Source: Plenodomus lindquistii | Taxonomy: Eukaryota > Ascomycota > Dothideomycetes > Pleosporales > Leptosphaeriaceae | NCBI GenBank assembly: GCA_025504975.1 | Contig: JANUWI010000004.1 | Location: 2,046,001 to 2,110,000 of the forward strand | DNA: 64,000 nucleotides | Direction: 5' to 3' | Shown here: piece after piece, positions 35,850-48,700 of the stretch | Layout: the number at the start of each line of letters is the position of its first letter | Numbering within the stretch: position 1 is the stretch's first letter | Made by a program: the position numbers and the translations under genes | Notes under the pieces: model-generated | Databases searched by the model: none | Told to the model about the DNA's origin: nothing | What the model saw: the letters and a program-made list of their open reading frames with translations, nothing else

Positions 35850-37600
35850 ATGCATGATCTCTACACCACAACGCTGAATATAACTTCTTGTTGTTTTTTC
35901 CTCTTCTTCTCCTGCGAAATTTCACATTAGAACAAGGAAAAATATGCAAAAACGTTGAAATATGATATTTACAGCATCACGCAGTGCGGGCGCATTAGCG
36001 CTCTAGCACTCGCTGAACGAAGTGCTTGCACACACCTGATATCTCCACCACCACGTTTTTTAATGTTTTTGATTGTTCTTTTCTCATCTATTCGCTCATA
36101 ATAGTAGATTCAAGTGAAAAAAAATCTAGTTGGCGTTGAAATGCAAGCCTTACAGCGTTGGAGGAATGCGTAGTAGTATCCCACCGCCTGTCTACTATTA
36201 CCATTGCATATGCATGATCTCTCCACCACCACGTTTATGGTCATTTAGGATTGTTTTTTTCTCACCTCCTCGCCAAGAATAGTAGATTCATGCGAAAGAA
36301 ATTTCTAGTCAGCGTTGAAATGCAAGCCTTACAACGTTCTAGGGACGCGTGCGTAGTGGCATCCACACTACCACTACATGTCGCACGCATGATTTCCATA
36401 CAACAACATGTATCGTGTTTTATGAATGTTTTTTCTCAAGTCCTCATCCATATCAGGGGATCTATCCAAGAAAATTGCCAATTCAGCGTTGAAATGCGAA
36501 GCTTACAGCATCGTGGAGATGCGCGCGTGTTATAGCACTACTACTGCATGTCGCACGCATGATTTCCATACAACAACATGTATCTTATTATTGTTTTTTT
36601 TCTCATCTCTGTATCCATATTAGACGACCTATCAAAAGAAATTGCCGAGTAACCGTTGAAATGCGAGGTTTACAGCATGCTCATGGGGGTGCGTGCGCAG
36701 TGGTATTCCGCTGCCTACCATACTTACTACCACTGCGCATGCATGATTTCCACGCAACGACGATAAAAATAATTTTTGTTTGTTTTTTCTGAAGTATTCT
36801 ACCTAGATTGACAGTTCGAAACAAACAGAATAGCAATACAGCGTTCAAATTGCTGTTTTAAGCGTCCGGTAGCGGTGCTCTGTAGGGTGCTTTACCGCAC
36901 ACTGGCTGACACTACTGCGCACGCAAGATTTCCACACAACGACGATAGATGCAATTTTACATTGTTTTTTCTCAATGATCTTAGCAAGATTAATGGTTTG
37001 AAACGAACAGAATAGTAATTCAGCGTCTAGATTGCCATTTGAAGCGTCTGGTAGCGACGCGCTCGCTCTGGCCCACTTTACTGCGCACGCGTTATTTCAA
37101 CGCAACAACGATAAAAAAGGATTTCTGCGTGTTTTTTTCTAAATATCTTGACTATATTAACCCTTGAAAACAAGTAGAATAGAGGTTCAGCGTTTGGGTC
37201 GCCATTTCATACGTCTGGAGTGATGCGCTGTGGTGCTGCGCGACGGAGGGCGTGCGAGCGCTCGCCAGCCAACACGCAAAAGCGCGCCCACTCCTAACAC
37301 CCGACGCATAATTGTATTTTTGATTGTTTTTTTCCTTTTAAATCGCCAAGAATCATCGTTTCATTCGAACACATTCGCGCATCAGTGTGCGTCAAGGTGG
37401 CGATTGAGCAATTTGAAGATGTATGAGGAGAGCGGCGGGCACCCAGCGAGTATACTAACATGCTCCTAACCACCACAAACCACGTTTGACTGCTATTTTT
37501 GATTGGATGAAATGGATCTTCACTGCTCAAATCTTCGATTCATCCAAGAAAAAATGTAGATAAACGTTCGTGGAGATCTTGTGGTGGGTCTTGGCACCGA
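35850..37600. repeat. diverged tandem array, about ten units of roughly 165-200 bp
   Basis: Aligning by eye shows the same series of motifs recurring. A GCATGATTTCCAnnCAACAACG block is followed by a T-tract (TGTTTTTTTCTC), then AGAATAGTAGATTCA-like sequence, then GCGTTGAAATGCnnGCnTTACAGC, and a GCGT-rich stretch. T-tracts start near 35891, 36074, 36252, 36427, 36592, 36781, 36962, 37131, 37324 and 37494. GTTGAAATGC-like blocks start near 35953, 36133, 36312, 36486, 36653, 36841, 37023, 37190, 37390 and 37565. Spacing is therefore about 165-200 bp. Units early in the array are most alike, and later ones are strongly diverged. No open frame is conserved between units, so the array is not protein-coding. 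Confidence 0.85.
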
Positions 37601-37822
37601 GCGGGTGTTGGTGATGACGTCGTTGGCGACAGGGTCCCAGTCCTCACTTATGCGCGTCCTGCACCACGTCGACCACCCAGCGCCGTGCCCACCACGACAT
37701 GCTCGCTCTGATGTAAGCACGCGATGAGCTGACAGAGATAGCGACGACTGACACACTGTAGCAGCGATCTCGACGGATACCTACAGCCGTACAAAGCAAG
37801 CCGCCGCCGACGTATCTCATCT

Positions 37823-37853
37823 GGACGCGACACGCGACACGCGACACGCGACA
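37823..37853. repeat. CGCGACA minisatellite
   Basis: About four head-to-tail copies of CGCGACA are directly visible. They lie just beyond the diverged tandem array. Confidence 0.85.
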
Positions 37854-38467
37854 CAGCCTAGCGATGAACAAGACACGAGTCGAGCGAGCAGCTGGATCCT
37901 TCCTACTTCTCGGCCTAAAATAGCACAGTAGTTCTGGCTGTCCTTTCGGGTTCTGTGCAGAGACGGAGCTTCGCGCGAGCGCTGTCGTCCCTACAGCCGG
38001 CACATCCGACGGCTACGTAGACGACCGGAGCCTTTAACGCCAGCTTCAAAGCGAGTCGCCGTACTCCTTCACCCACGCGTGGTCTTTGACAGCTTCAATC
38101 TGAACCGTGGTCGCCGCCACACAGCACACCTGAAGGCGCGCAACAGCACAGACTACTCCAGTAGCTGATCAGGCCACGAGCAACTGTATACACACTGCGA
38201 TGGTAGATACCAGCTGGTGCCGCCACCATACCACACGCTACCACAGACGCCAGAGCACCAGCAGCCGCACCTGTTACACACAGATGGCATTCTCAGACTG
38301 CGCAGCCTACTAGACGACGAGAAATAGGCCCTGAGACTTGTTGTGCACAATTTGTGAACGCTGGTCGGACGAATCGGCATCCAGCTCGTAGCTTGGAGCA
38401 TGTGAGGGCGAAACAGAAGCTGGCCGAGTGTACGACTCCCGCCAACGTCGACACTGGACGGCCATGA

Positions 38468-38495
38468 AGCAGCAGCAGCAGCAGCAGCGGCGGCG
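38468..38495. repeat. AGC/GGC trinucleotide run
   Basis: Seven AGC units followed by GGC units are visible. They encode a poly-Ala stretch in an otherwise featureless minus-strand open frame. Confidence 0.9.
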
Positions 38496-40646
38496 GCAAT
38501 AGGACCAACATTGGGCTCGCTAGCATATGCAATGGGATGGCAGTCAGTCGCCACGGCCCGGTACAAAATGTTGCTTGACTGCTCAAATGGCTCAGCGTGA
38601 CAGCGCCACGCCACAGGACAACGCTTGTTCTCGTTCTGTTCGACTATCCGGCCCGTGAACCCGATGCCGAGTAGCCAGCTGGATCAATCTCAACGCCATG
38701 ACGGGCCCGATAGCCATCTACTCTTCAACCATATAGTCTGGTTCTTGCGGGCTAGGCGCGGAGCCATATTTCCCCAGCGACAACCACAGTCTCGCGCCCA
38801 ATCTCAATTGCCAAAGCGTTTTCAGAAGTTCTACGAGATCGAAGAAGCGCGTCACGGTGGCCTAGTCGTGGCTATGAACCCATCACGGCTACATCTCGCG
38901 AGGTCTCGACAGCTATGATGGCGCAGACGAGCGTCACGGTAATGGAAAGGTTTAAGACAGCCAGCTATCAGGTAAACATGGCTTACATTCCTCATGCATT
39001 GCTACACTTCCTGCCTAATGCCAGCAATGTGTCCTTCAGCCTTGGCTGCTTTAGCACCACGGACTACGTAAACCCTAACAACCCGTTCGCAGGTGAAGTC
39101 TCCGAGGTTAAAAAGCGCGTTACGGTAGCTCTAAAGGCGGCTATAAAAACCACCACGGCTGTCCCTCAGGGACCTCGACGACCATAACGGAGGTGACGAG
39201 TGCAACGGGAACGCCAAGTTCGCGGCAAACAGGGGAAGTCTAAGACTCGCGTAGTGCTTCCCCATAATCAAACAGCGACCGTCCTCAGCAAGCCGATACG
39301 TGCCGTTCTGGCATGCTGGGACCGCGCCCGCGTAACCATAGCTTTCCGTGAGCGGTCTAACAGTCCATTTCAGTGCATCGATAAGGGTCAATTGAGGCTG
39401 AGGTCAGGACCGCCGTGGTGCTAACGTTAATCAAGTTGTCTAGTATCGCGCTCATGTTTTGACTGCTCGAAGGAGACCGGAATCGATCACACGTCCGCGT
39501 TGTTTGATGCTGTCACGCTTTGGTAAATGGGTAGATTCTGCAGCCGATACAATTAAATCTGAGGCATGTGCCGTATAAGTAGCCCTCTGCGTTCTTCTTG
39601 CTTTGCACGATTTACTAAATACCGTCGAGTACTTAACATTCTCGCTCTTCTCAACGACCAATCCCCACGTCTCGTTTCGGCGAGGGAGGCCCTGCTTTCC
39701 TATATGTAGTCTATGCTACGTCCTTGGTCTAGCCTCATTGCTGTGCGTCGCAGCGTCGTCCCTAGCTTTACATGCCCATGCTTATGCTCGTCTTTGAGAT
39801 ACTCTTTGATCTTTGTCCAGGTAGGCTGCTACACACTCCTGTGGCAGTACCTGCTCACCGCCGCTGTACCGATACCTGTAGCACTAGTTATGGTAAATTC
39901 ATATAGTTTACTATAGTACTGCGCCGTCTAGTGTGATGTATGGCTTTAATTCCCGTGACTCTATGACTAGGTTAGCTTACGCTGGTGCTGCGGCGGCATC
40001 ACTCGAGTAAGTAAGATTTCGAATAGGTCTTCAGCTTGAACGCCGAGGTGTATCAAGAGGAAGTAAGGATCGAGCCGCGGGGACAGGCGTTTACGTGGAT
40101 GTTGGGTTTGAGACTGACGACGTTGGAAATAATGGGTGGTGATAATAGTATGGGGCTAAGGGAGGTAGGTGTGCGATACATCATTACTACGTGCGCTGCG
40201 AGTAGCGCTAGGCTGAGAAGAGAGCGGCGACTGTACTTGGCGTGCTAGTATTCACAGCTCGTCTGGGTGAAGGATTGTTGGTTGTTTCGGATTGGAACAT
40301 TTCGCTTTGATCATGCTTTGGATCCTAGCCAGCTGAGTTTGTATCAGTCACGAGATAGAGTTGAGCAGGGTGTTCACATATGTATACTCCGATGTGCGAT
40401 GAGTGTTCATTGTACATGTAGTCTCTTTTCGTATCCTGCAAACTATTAGAGCCTTACGAAAGCAGCGGATGTAAAGTACAAGGCCCGCTAAGTCGCAGGC
40501 TATCAACATTCAGAAGGATTAGGATTTTCCAGACCTCAGGACAAGAGCACGTGCAAAGCTACCCTCTCGTGCACAGCTCCTCAACACAATTCTCTCTTCT
40601 CCAGCCACCAGCAGATCCCAAATCCCTCCTCCCTCACCTCAACACC

Positions 40647-43600
40647 TCATCTTGCCTTCCCAGCCGCCCTTTCCCGTACCCTCTCATCCTTAACCCACTT
40701 CTCCTGGAAAATGCGGAAAAACAAATCCAGCCACTCGCCCTCGCGCTCGCTCAACTGACGCGCAGGGTTCTTCCAACTCAGGGCCAAAATCTCTTTGACA
40801 CGACGTCTCAGCACCTTCAACGCGACTGCTGCTCTTCCGTCTAGGACTGCAAATCGCAGCACGTTGCCGGGTAAGCTGACAACGCCGGCATGAAGCTTGA
40901 AGTCGACATCCGCGGCGGCCATGAGCACGAGCGGGAGCGGGTATGCGATTGATGTCGAGTGGGCGTTGAGGTATTTGTTGCTAGATTGCATGATGTGGTA
41001 GTAGGACAGGAAGCTTGCGGTGGTAGAGCCTTTGTTGACTGATGTTGGCGCTAAGCTTACGGTCTGGTTGTTGGAGATGTTGCGCCAGCCTTTGCCTTCA
41101 CGGGTCAGGATCTTGGGATAGAAAGCGGTGGCGATGACGGAATTGACGAGGACATCGTTGTCGGAGTTTGCGTCGTATCGCGCTGGTACTTCTACGAATA
41201 CACGGTGTCGTGTCGTACCGCGGTAGCGGCTCAGGACGCGCCGTTCATCTGGCGAAAGCTGTAGGAAGCCTGCTTCGACGAGAGATGATAGGAGTTGAGC
41301 CTTGAGATCCTCAATGTTGCCTAGATTCTGGGCACTCAGAAAATTCTTATGGCAAAATTGCATCTCTGATCGTCCGGGTGTGGTGCAGACGGCTCTCCAG
41401 GCCTTGTACGCGTTATAAGTTGTCAGGAGATCAGAGTCGCCCTTCTTGAACGCCAAACGGGCTATATCAGCGCGCTGCCGTGCCCCGAACGGTGTGAGGA
41501 ACGGCGACTTGGACGACAGAATTGCGGCGATGGTGATGCTGACGTCAACACAGGAGAGCGTGCTGGCAAGAAGCACCAGTTTACCAAGGTGTGCATCTAA
41601 CGGAAGTTTGGCAATCTGTCGACCCAGTGGTGTGAGCTCTTCGCCAGGTGTCAGTGCATCAACCTCGATGAGAGCATCAATCGCGCGTCGAATGTTCCTC
41701 GAAGACGGTGGATCAAGAGCTTGGGTGAGGGTAGCTTCGATATCACCCAATTTGCAGATCTTAGTGCGCATAACAAGATCCTGAAGAGACAGTCGCAGCA
41801 TCTCAGGGGTCTGTTGTTCTGCCATAAGGGTATCGTGACGATGCTTTGTGAATAGGTGGTAGCACAGTCCTTCTTGGACACGCCCGGCGCGGCCACGCCG
41901 CTGCTTCGCGTTTGCTCTGGAGATGAACGATTGAGCTAATCGTGATAATTGCCTGCGTTCATCGAATCGCATCTCTTTGTGTTTGCCCGTGTCGACAACG
42001 CAAGTAATGTCCGGAATAGTCACACCAGTTTCTGCGATATTCGTAGCGAGCACAATCTTTCGTACGCCGGGCGGTGGTACATGGAAAGCGGCTTGCTGGT
42101 CCTCGCTAGAGATAGTGGAATGCAACGGATATATGTACCAGTTCGTACTGAAGGATGGATGCCCGCCCAACATTTCGTTGAGCTGCCGGATTTCTGCAAT
42201 ACCAGGGAGGAAAACCAGGACAGCTTTACTGAAATGGCTGAGTCGTGGATCAAATGCTACTGTCTCGATAAGGCGAACAATGAGATCGTAATCAATAGCG
42301 TACTCATCGTATGTTGACAAAACCTCGCGCGTGCTAGGACTATAGCCTGGCAACTTGTTCGGAATGCCAGACTTGTCCGTCTTGATCTCGTCGTCCTCGT
42401 TATCGCTGGTCGAGACATTCTTCGGAGCTCCAGATGACGCGACATAGTTTGTCAACTCAATGGCGTCTTCGAGGTAACGAGTTTGAACTGGAAAAGTTCG
42501 TCCGGGTACATTCAGGATTGGTGCGTTGTTCAGGTAGCTCGAAAACCGCGCTGCATCTACCGTTGCACTCATGAGCACAACCTTCAACTCTGGACGACGC
42601 TCCATCAAGGAGCGAAGAATGACGAGCAAGAAATCAGTGTCGATGCTGAAAGCCCGTTAGTAAGCAGCAATTGAAAGCATCGCGATTGACTTTACCTCCG
42701 CTCGTGGACCTCGTCTATGATCAGATGTGTGACTTCTCGCAAATCGCCTGTCGACTCCAACATACGAAGCACCACACCAACGGTCGCGTAGACAAGACGC
42801 GTGTGCGAAGAGGTCTTACTTTCGAGTCGAATTGCATAACCTACAAGCGAACGCATGCTTCCGAGGTCACGAGGTGCTTCTCCAAGCTCCTCGCTGACAC
42901 GTTGTGCTAAAGATATAGCCGAGATACGACGTGGCTCGGTACAGTATACTTTACAAGCCTTTCCTTGCGAAAGCTCATGCTCTAGTATAAATGAAGGAAT
43001 CTGTGTGCTCTTTCCGCAGCCTGTCTCTCCGCAGATGATTGTAACCTGAGCCTTGTCCACAGTAGATAGAATAGCGTCCCGAAAACCAAATACAGGCAGG
43101 TTCATCCGACCTACCAGCATTTGTTGGTAGGACGGAGACGTTGCTTTCTGCTGCCACAGCTCCACGAGGCCATCGTTTTGCCGTATAGGAGTATTGTACC
43201 CTGAATTCGATGTGCTTGACGCTGTGGCAGCTGAATTGCGCATCTTAAAACGGCTTGTCAGTACTACACCATCTGATTCCTCGGCGTCGATTTGATCCTG
43301 GACAATGGAGCGATAGTGTTTGACAAGATCGCGATCGATAGCATCTAACCGCGTTTTGCGATATTCCAGGAATTCTCGATAGACTTCTCTCCAATTGCTT
43401 GGCAATCGCAAATACACCTTCTCCTCTTTGGGCAGTGGAACTGAGATTGCGAAGAGTGCTGCAGTGGAGATGTAATCCTCGCTTTGATCGACCGAAGTGG
43501 CGGCTACCTGAGCGGCTTCGAATCTCATGAGTCGCCGATGCTTTGTGCATACAACGCCTGGTATGTCGCTGTCGTACTCTGCATCACAGTCTTTGGACCA

Positions 43601-45308
43601 TGTCAACGTGAGCGAATGTCGACATGTATAGGTCGTTTGGGAAATCATTTTGTATGTCAAGCGTGCGTTTGGATCCCTTGTAGATATGATTAGCCGACCA
43701 AACCTCAAAGCGGGATCGAAACAATGACATACCTGGAGCGGATCGCCTCTTCAAGCACCTTTCGTGGGCTGAGGCCGCTTACTTTACCAAAATCTCGTAA
43801 TACTATATCGCCTGAACTTTGGTTTTCGGACGATTCTGGCTGTGCTACTGGTGCGTCTGAGACTGCAGAGAACATATCGCCCAGCAAAACATCATCGTCG
43901 TCAATGTCGCTCTTGTTGGCTTCAATAGGGGCTGCATCGGGCGTAACTTTCGATCCCAGGTCCTCAGCTTGAACTACTTGCTCCCCTTTGGGACTTGCAG
44001 GTCGAGATTCCAAGCGAAGGCGCGCGGCGGCTTGGTTCTGGGCGACCTCGTTACGCTTGGAAGGCCAGCGAACTTCAGCTTCAGACTCGTCAAACAGAGC
44101 ATCCGACCTGAGCTGCTGAAGTTGAGAGAGAAGTTTACGAGTGGTCGGTGACTGGCTTGGTGCAGGCTCCGCCTTTTTGGACTTGCCCCCCCGCGTCGGC
44201 TTGCGTGTCGTCTCGACTAGCCGGGGATCAATTTCATAAAGCTTGGCTTTGATATTCAGGTAGGTAGGAATAAGCTCATCCAGCTCGAGATCACTGTCTA
44301 AATCGCTGACTTGGGGCTCGTTTTCAATCGCATCTGCAGGGGTCGTGATATCAGATGTAGAAGAATCTGGCGTCGGTACTTTTGCTGTCCCGTTCTTCGT
44401 TTGAGAAGTTATGCGGTCTTGATCGGTGTCTGTGAGTACCGAATGTTCCTCTTATTCACGTATCAGCCCAGTGTGGAGGTGTGCGCGACTTGCAAATGGC
44501 TGTTGTGCAAACGTAGTGCTTATTGGATAGAAGGGTCGAATGTCGATCTCAGGCAACACATTTGGGAGAACTCGGTTCACTTACCTGTGTCTGCGCTTTC
44601 AAGTGTATCAGCTGTGGGACGTTTCTGTCCTTCATCGTACGAGAACGAATAGTCTTCACAGTGGTCTAGTGCAAGCCACTCCAATGATTCTTGGAGCCCC
44701 CATATACCAGCAGATGCATCAATGCTGGCAGCATTAGCGCAGAGCCAAACGAGAACTGGTTGAATATGTTCATGTGAGAAGCCGAGCTCACGAAGAGTCA
44801 AGTCCAAAGTCCACAGTCGGGCCATGGCATCCTCTTCGCTCATAACCTTCAGGAGGGGCTGTTGTGCCTGACGTCTGTTCGAGTCATTTGACTCGGCCTG
44901 GGCCAGCGATACAACACTGTCCAGAATATCACGGGGGAGCCAATCATGGACTGTCATGGCATGGGCCTGGCCACGCAGCACGCGGCGGTCGGTTTGGAGC
45001 TTGGTCGCATGGCGACTGGCTTCTCGCCGGACCTTGGGCGCGTGCTTCTCGACGAGCAATTGGAGTTCATCTCGCTCGAGCTGGGCTTCGAGCTCCTCTG
45101 GGGTTTGGACGAGGTCTGGTTGGGGAGCACCAATGCGCGACGCGATGTGATTGGCAGGATCCACTGGTGGTACGCCTTTCTTGGGTAGCGCCTGTGCAGC
45201 AACGGCCTCGACGGTCGCAGCTTCGGCAGAAGGCTTGGGCTTACTCGGGATAGATGTGGTTGCAAAGCCACGTGCAGGATTTCCTGCGGGCTTTTTCTTT
45301 TTGGCCAT
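40647..45308 (-). CDS. DEAH/RHA-family RNA helicase, DHX29-like (yeast YLR419W type)
   Basis: Superfamily 2 RNA helicase resembling DHX29, which assists 43S ribosomal complexes on structured mRNA leaders. Exons are 45308-44585, 44429-43733, 43676-42696 and 42645-40647, giving 1466 residues. The N-terminal third is Lys/Ala- and acid-rich with probable coiled coil, and it includes a helical UBA-like stretch around ALRELGFSHEHIQPVLVW-type sequence. Helicase motifs follow: I (GETGCGKST), Ia (TEPRRISA), II (DEVHER rather than DEAH), III (MSATVDA), V (ATNIAETGVTIPDI) and VI (QRRGRAGR). The helicase-associated and OB-fold regions complete the C-terminus. Motif II is restored across the 42696/42645 junction as DEVHERSIDTDF. 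It is divergent from GCN1, with 424 bases between the start codons. Confidence 0.92.
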
Positions 45309-45732
45309 GCAGGTGCGGGGAGGCGATCAGGGTCAGATGGCCCAACGTCAGACGGCCAATGTGCACAGTGCACAGTAGATGGATCAACGGCTGGAGTCTG
45401 GCCTCAGACGGGGTGCCGTATCGAGTATATGGGGGCCTGATCCTTTGCGAGATCAAGATTGTGCAGGCGAGAGACGACGGTGGGACGCATCAAGGGCGCA
45501 ATTGAGGGATCCAGACTGGGGCGGGCGACTTTGTCACTTGGGTGGTGCGGGCGTGGGGTGGCTTTGAGGCTCCACTCTCCCATGTCATAGTAGGAACCGC
45601 TTCGGCAAAATCTTGGCACATGGCGGTGCAGTGCAGTGGGAGAAATTAAGCCTGGAGCCACCCCACCACCAACCCCCCGCCGAGCTGTTGTCCTGACGCC
45701 TGACACGCGCTCGCTCATGTGGACGGCTCGAA
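45309..45732. promoter_or_regulatory. shared promoter region of the DHX29-like helicase and GCN1
   Basis: A short interval separates two divergent start codons of translation-related genes. No TATA box is obvious. Both leaders must be short. No specific element was identified. Confidence 0.6.
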
Positions 45733-48700
45733 ATGGCTGTGAATGGCGACGATAGCGCGCCCGCCTCACATGGCGTGGCGCTGCGCCAGAGGCTCATCAC
45801 GAGCTCCACCAAGCGCAGAGTCGCAGAGCTGGGGGGCCTGCAGCAGAAGGTCGCCGCCGACGGTGAGTGTGCAGAGGGCCACCGCTGTGCCCGTGTATCC
45901 TCGTCCAGAGCCTGTAGCTGACCGTGTCTGCCCCTGTAGCTCTCACGACCGCCGACCTCCAGGCGCTGCTCCTCGCCCTCTTCGAAACATACCCGCTGTA
46001 TGACGACCGTGAATCTCGCCGCGCCGTCGAGCAGGTCATCGCGTCGCTGGTCAACGGCCCCCACGGCGACATTGTGCTGCCCCCGCTGGTCAACTTTGTG
46101 AGGCAAGAGTGCTCCAAGAAGGGCCTGGCGCACGCCAATGCCTTTGTGCTTGTCGACTGGTGCTCGGTGCTGCTGCTGCAATTGGCCAAGTCGCCTGAGC
46201 GGTGGGCCAAGCACGGATTGGACGTGTCGCTGGCAAACGCGCGCGTTCTCGAGACATGCTTAGGCGCAGGCAGTGACCGTCGAGCGGCGCGCATCTCCCA
46301 CTCTGCACTCGTGTCCACGCGCCGCGCCTTGCGTGCCATCTTCCGCGCCGATTCCTCGGCCCTCACCCAGCTCGTCACCACGCTCACCGCAAAGGGCGCT
46401 GCCTCTGCAGCCGGCAATGCTGTCTTCCTCGGCGTCATCGCGGGTGTGGCATCACGGCTGCCCACCATCAAACCACTGTTGGACCAACACAAACAAGACT
46501 ACTACAGTTTCTACGTTCGCGAAATCATCGGGTCGCGAACCCAGCTGCCAGACCACATCGCCAATGCCCTGCACGACTTTTTCCAGACTTTCCCCACGAT
46601 GGAGGAGGTGCGCAAGGAGCTCATTACACCCATTGAAAAGGCTCTTCTACGAGCGCCAGAAGTCGTACTCAACGACCTTGTATCGCCCATGATACTCGCC
46701 CTTCCCGAGTCCATGGATTTCTCAGATATACTGCTTGGAAACATGCTGAAGCCTCTACTTTCTAACGTCAAGTCAAGCAATCCCGCCATACGAGCCGGCG
46801 CGCTGCGGACATTCCAAGCACTGGCTTCGCGATCGCATCAGGACGAGTCTCTCAACAGCGTCGCAGACGAGCTGCTCAATCCTTTGAAGCAAGGAAAGGT
46901 CTCTGGAGCGGATCAGAAGGTGCTCCACGCGCAGATGCTGTCTGCTCTGCCTCCCTCCACATCCTTGTCAACGAAAGTCCCGGCAGGGATTGCTCCAGTA
47001 GCACTCAAAGAACCCAGTGAGCCGGCTGTAGTTGCTGAAGTCTCCGCTATGACACAACATTTAACTTTTGGTTTGGCCAATGGTGTTACCCTCGACAAGG
47101 TTGTGTCAGACGCTTTCATTAAGGGCATGACTGACAAGCGAGTGCCTATCAAACGCCTTTGGGCCCTTCGTGCTGCAGACATTTGGTGGAATCTGTCTGA
47201 CGCTCAACATGAGCAGCAAGATGTCATGAGTTTCTGTCAAGCTACACTACCCAAACTGGTCGAGATCTGGCAAGAAGTCAACGCCAATCCAGTCCCGTCA
47301 ACTCAGAATGGCCTGGTCACTGTAGGTCATTATGTCGCAGCTCTTCTCATTGAGAAAGCTCGCAACTCAAGTGACGAGAAGCTCGCTACTATATTCAAGA
47401 AATCTGATGTCGTCACACAATCGCTTGCGACTCAGCCAAAGCCTTCTTTCATACTCAACCCAAAAGTGTACTCCAAGCTATCAAGCGAAGACGACGTCGT
47501 AGTTGCACTTCGCGCTCTGACCGCCCTTGCTCCATTTCTGGGCCAAGGCACTTCAACTGAAACGGATAATGCGTGGGCTCACGCGTTCATCTTCCTCATT
47601 GTAGCACAGAGCGTCTCTACCAAAGCCAAATCAGCGGCCAAGACTGCGCTGACCCAGGCGTACATCCGTTCCTCGCCAGAGAAGATCAGTAACATTGTGA
47701 TACAGGGCTTATGGTCTTGGTACAGGTATATCTGGAAGGATGATAAGGATAGCGCAGCCTTCGCAGCAAAGACCGGCGCTGCTGAGCTTGGACATGTGCT
47801 TGGTTGTATCTGTCTTCCACCTGACGTACGGAGTAAGCACGATGTGGACATCAATGCATCGTGTCTCCATCAGCAAGCAATGGACCTGATTGTACTTGCA
47901 AGACCGGAGATTATGCCACGAGTTGCTTGGATCGATATTTGCCTCCGTATGGGTATTGATCCCGGCCAACTTGTGCGAGACAATTTGGAAGGTCTGATAA
48001 ACATGATCAACGATGTCACAGAGGTATGTAATGTATTGAACCAGAATCACGCATTGCTAACATGTCATCAGCTCAAGGACAACGATCAACTTCCAGGAAT
48101 CAGCCTAGCTGCGTACAGTGCCTACACAGACCTGGCCTTTGTGGCCCCAGACGTCGCATTGCCTGCCGTTGTACAGCAATTTAGCAAAGACCTCGATCCT
48201 CAGCAATTGGAATCTGTGGGACCTACTGAGGCCGCCATCTTCCGCACTCCCGAGGGTACAGCTTACATCGACATACTGTCGAAAAAAGCGCCAGTGACGA
48301 TAGACAAGAACACCAAGGACTATGATACTCTAAAATGGGAGGAAGAACTACGAACACAGCTTGCACAGAAGAAGGGCCAAACCAAGAAGCTTACCGCAGA
48401 GGAGCAAGCCAAGGTCAATGCTCAGCTCGCAAAAGAGTCGGAAATTAGGAGAAACGTCGCTGCAACTGAGAAGAGAATGAGACGTGGCGTCGGTATCATT
48501 GGGAGTCTTGCGACAGGGCCACCTACCGAAGCGGAGCAATGGATGGGTCCCGCGGTCGACCTCCTCATACAATCTGTTCGAGCCGGCGCCGGTCTTTTGC
48601 TAGGAGAGTTGCCAGCGACGACTTTCATATCGTGCTCAGAGCGCATCTCAAACCGATTGGGCGTCATGCGTCCCTTTGTTGGTGTTGCGACACTAAGAAC

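Larger units (their letters stand above)
37601..40646. other. gene-free, repeat-rich region between the tandem array and the helicase gene
   Basis: About 3 kb without a gene that I can support. It contains a 7-bp minisatellite near 37823-37853 (CGCGACA, about four copies) and an AGC/GGC trinucleotide run near 38468-38495. A diverged internal duplication is also visible (about 38841-38940 versus 39109-39210). Open frames at 38153-38614 (minus), 38625-38918 and 38915-39187 (plus) show no domains. The first of these is largely produced by the trinucleotide run. The segment may be decayed mobile DNA, but no transposase or reverse transcriptase motif was seen. Confidence 0.5.

Noticed and set aside
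38153..38614. 153-codon minus-strand open frame
   Set aside because: It includes a poly-Ala run from the AGC/GGC repeat and Cys/Ser-rich sequence with no domain. The surrounding region is degenerate.
38625..39187. Two adjoining plus-strand open frames of 97 and 90 codons
   Set aside because: They overlap the diverged duplication, share no family pattern, and no splice joins them sensibly.
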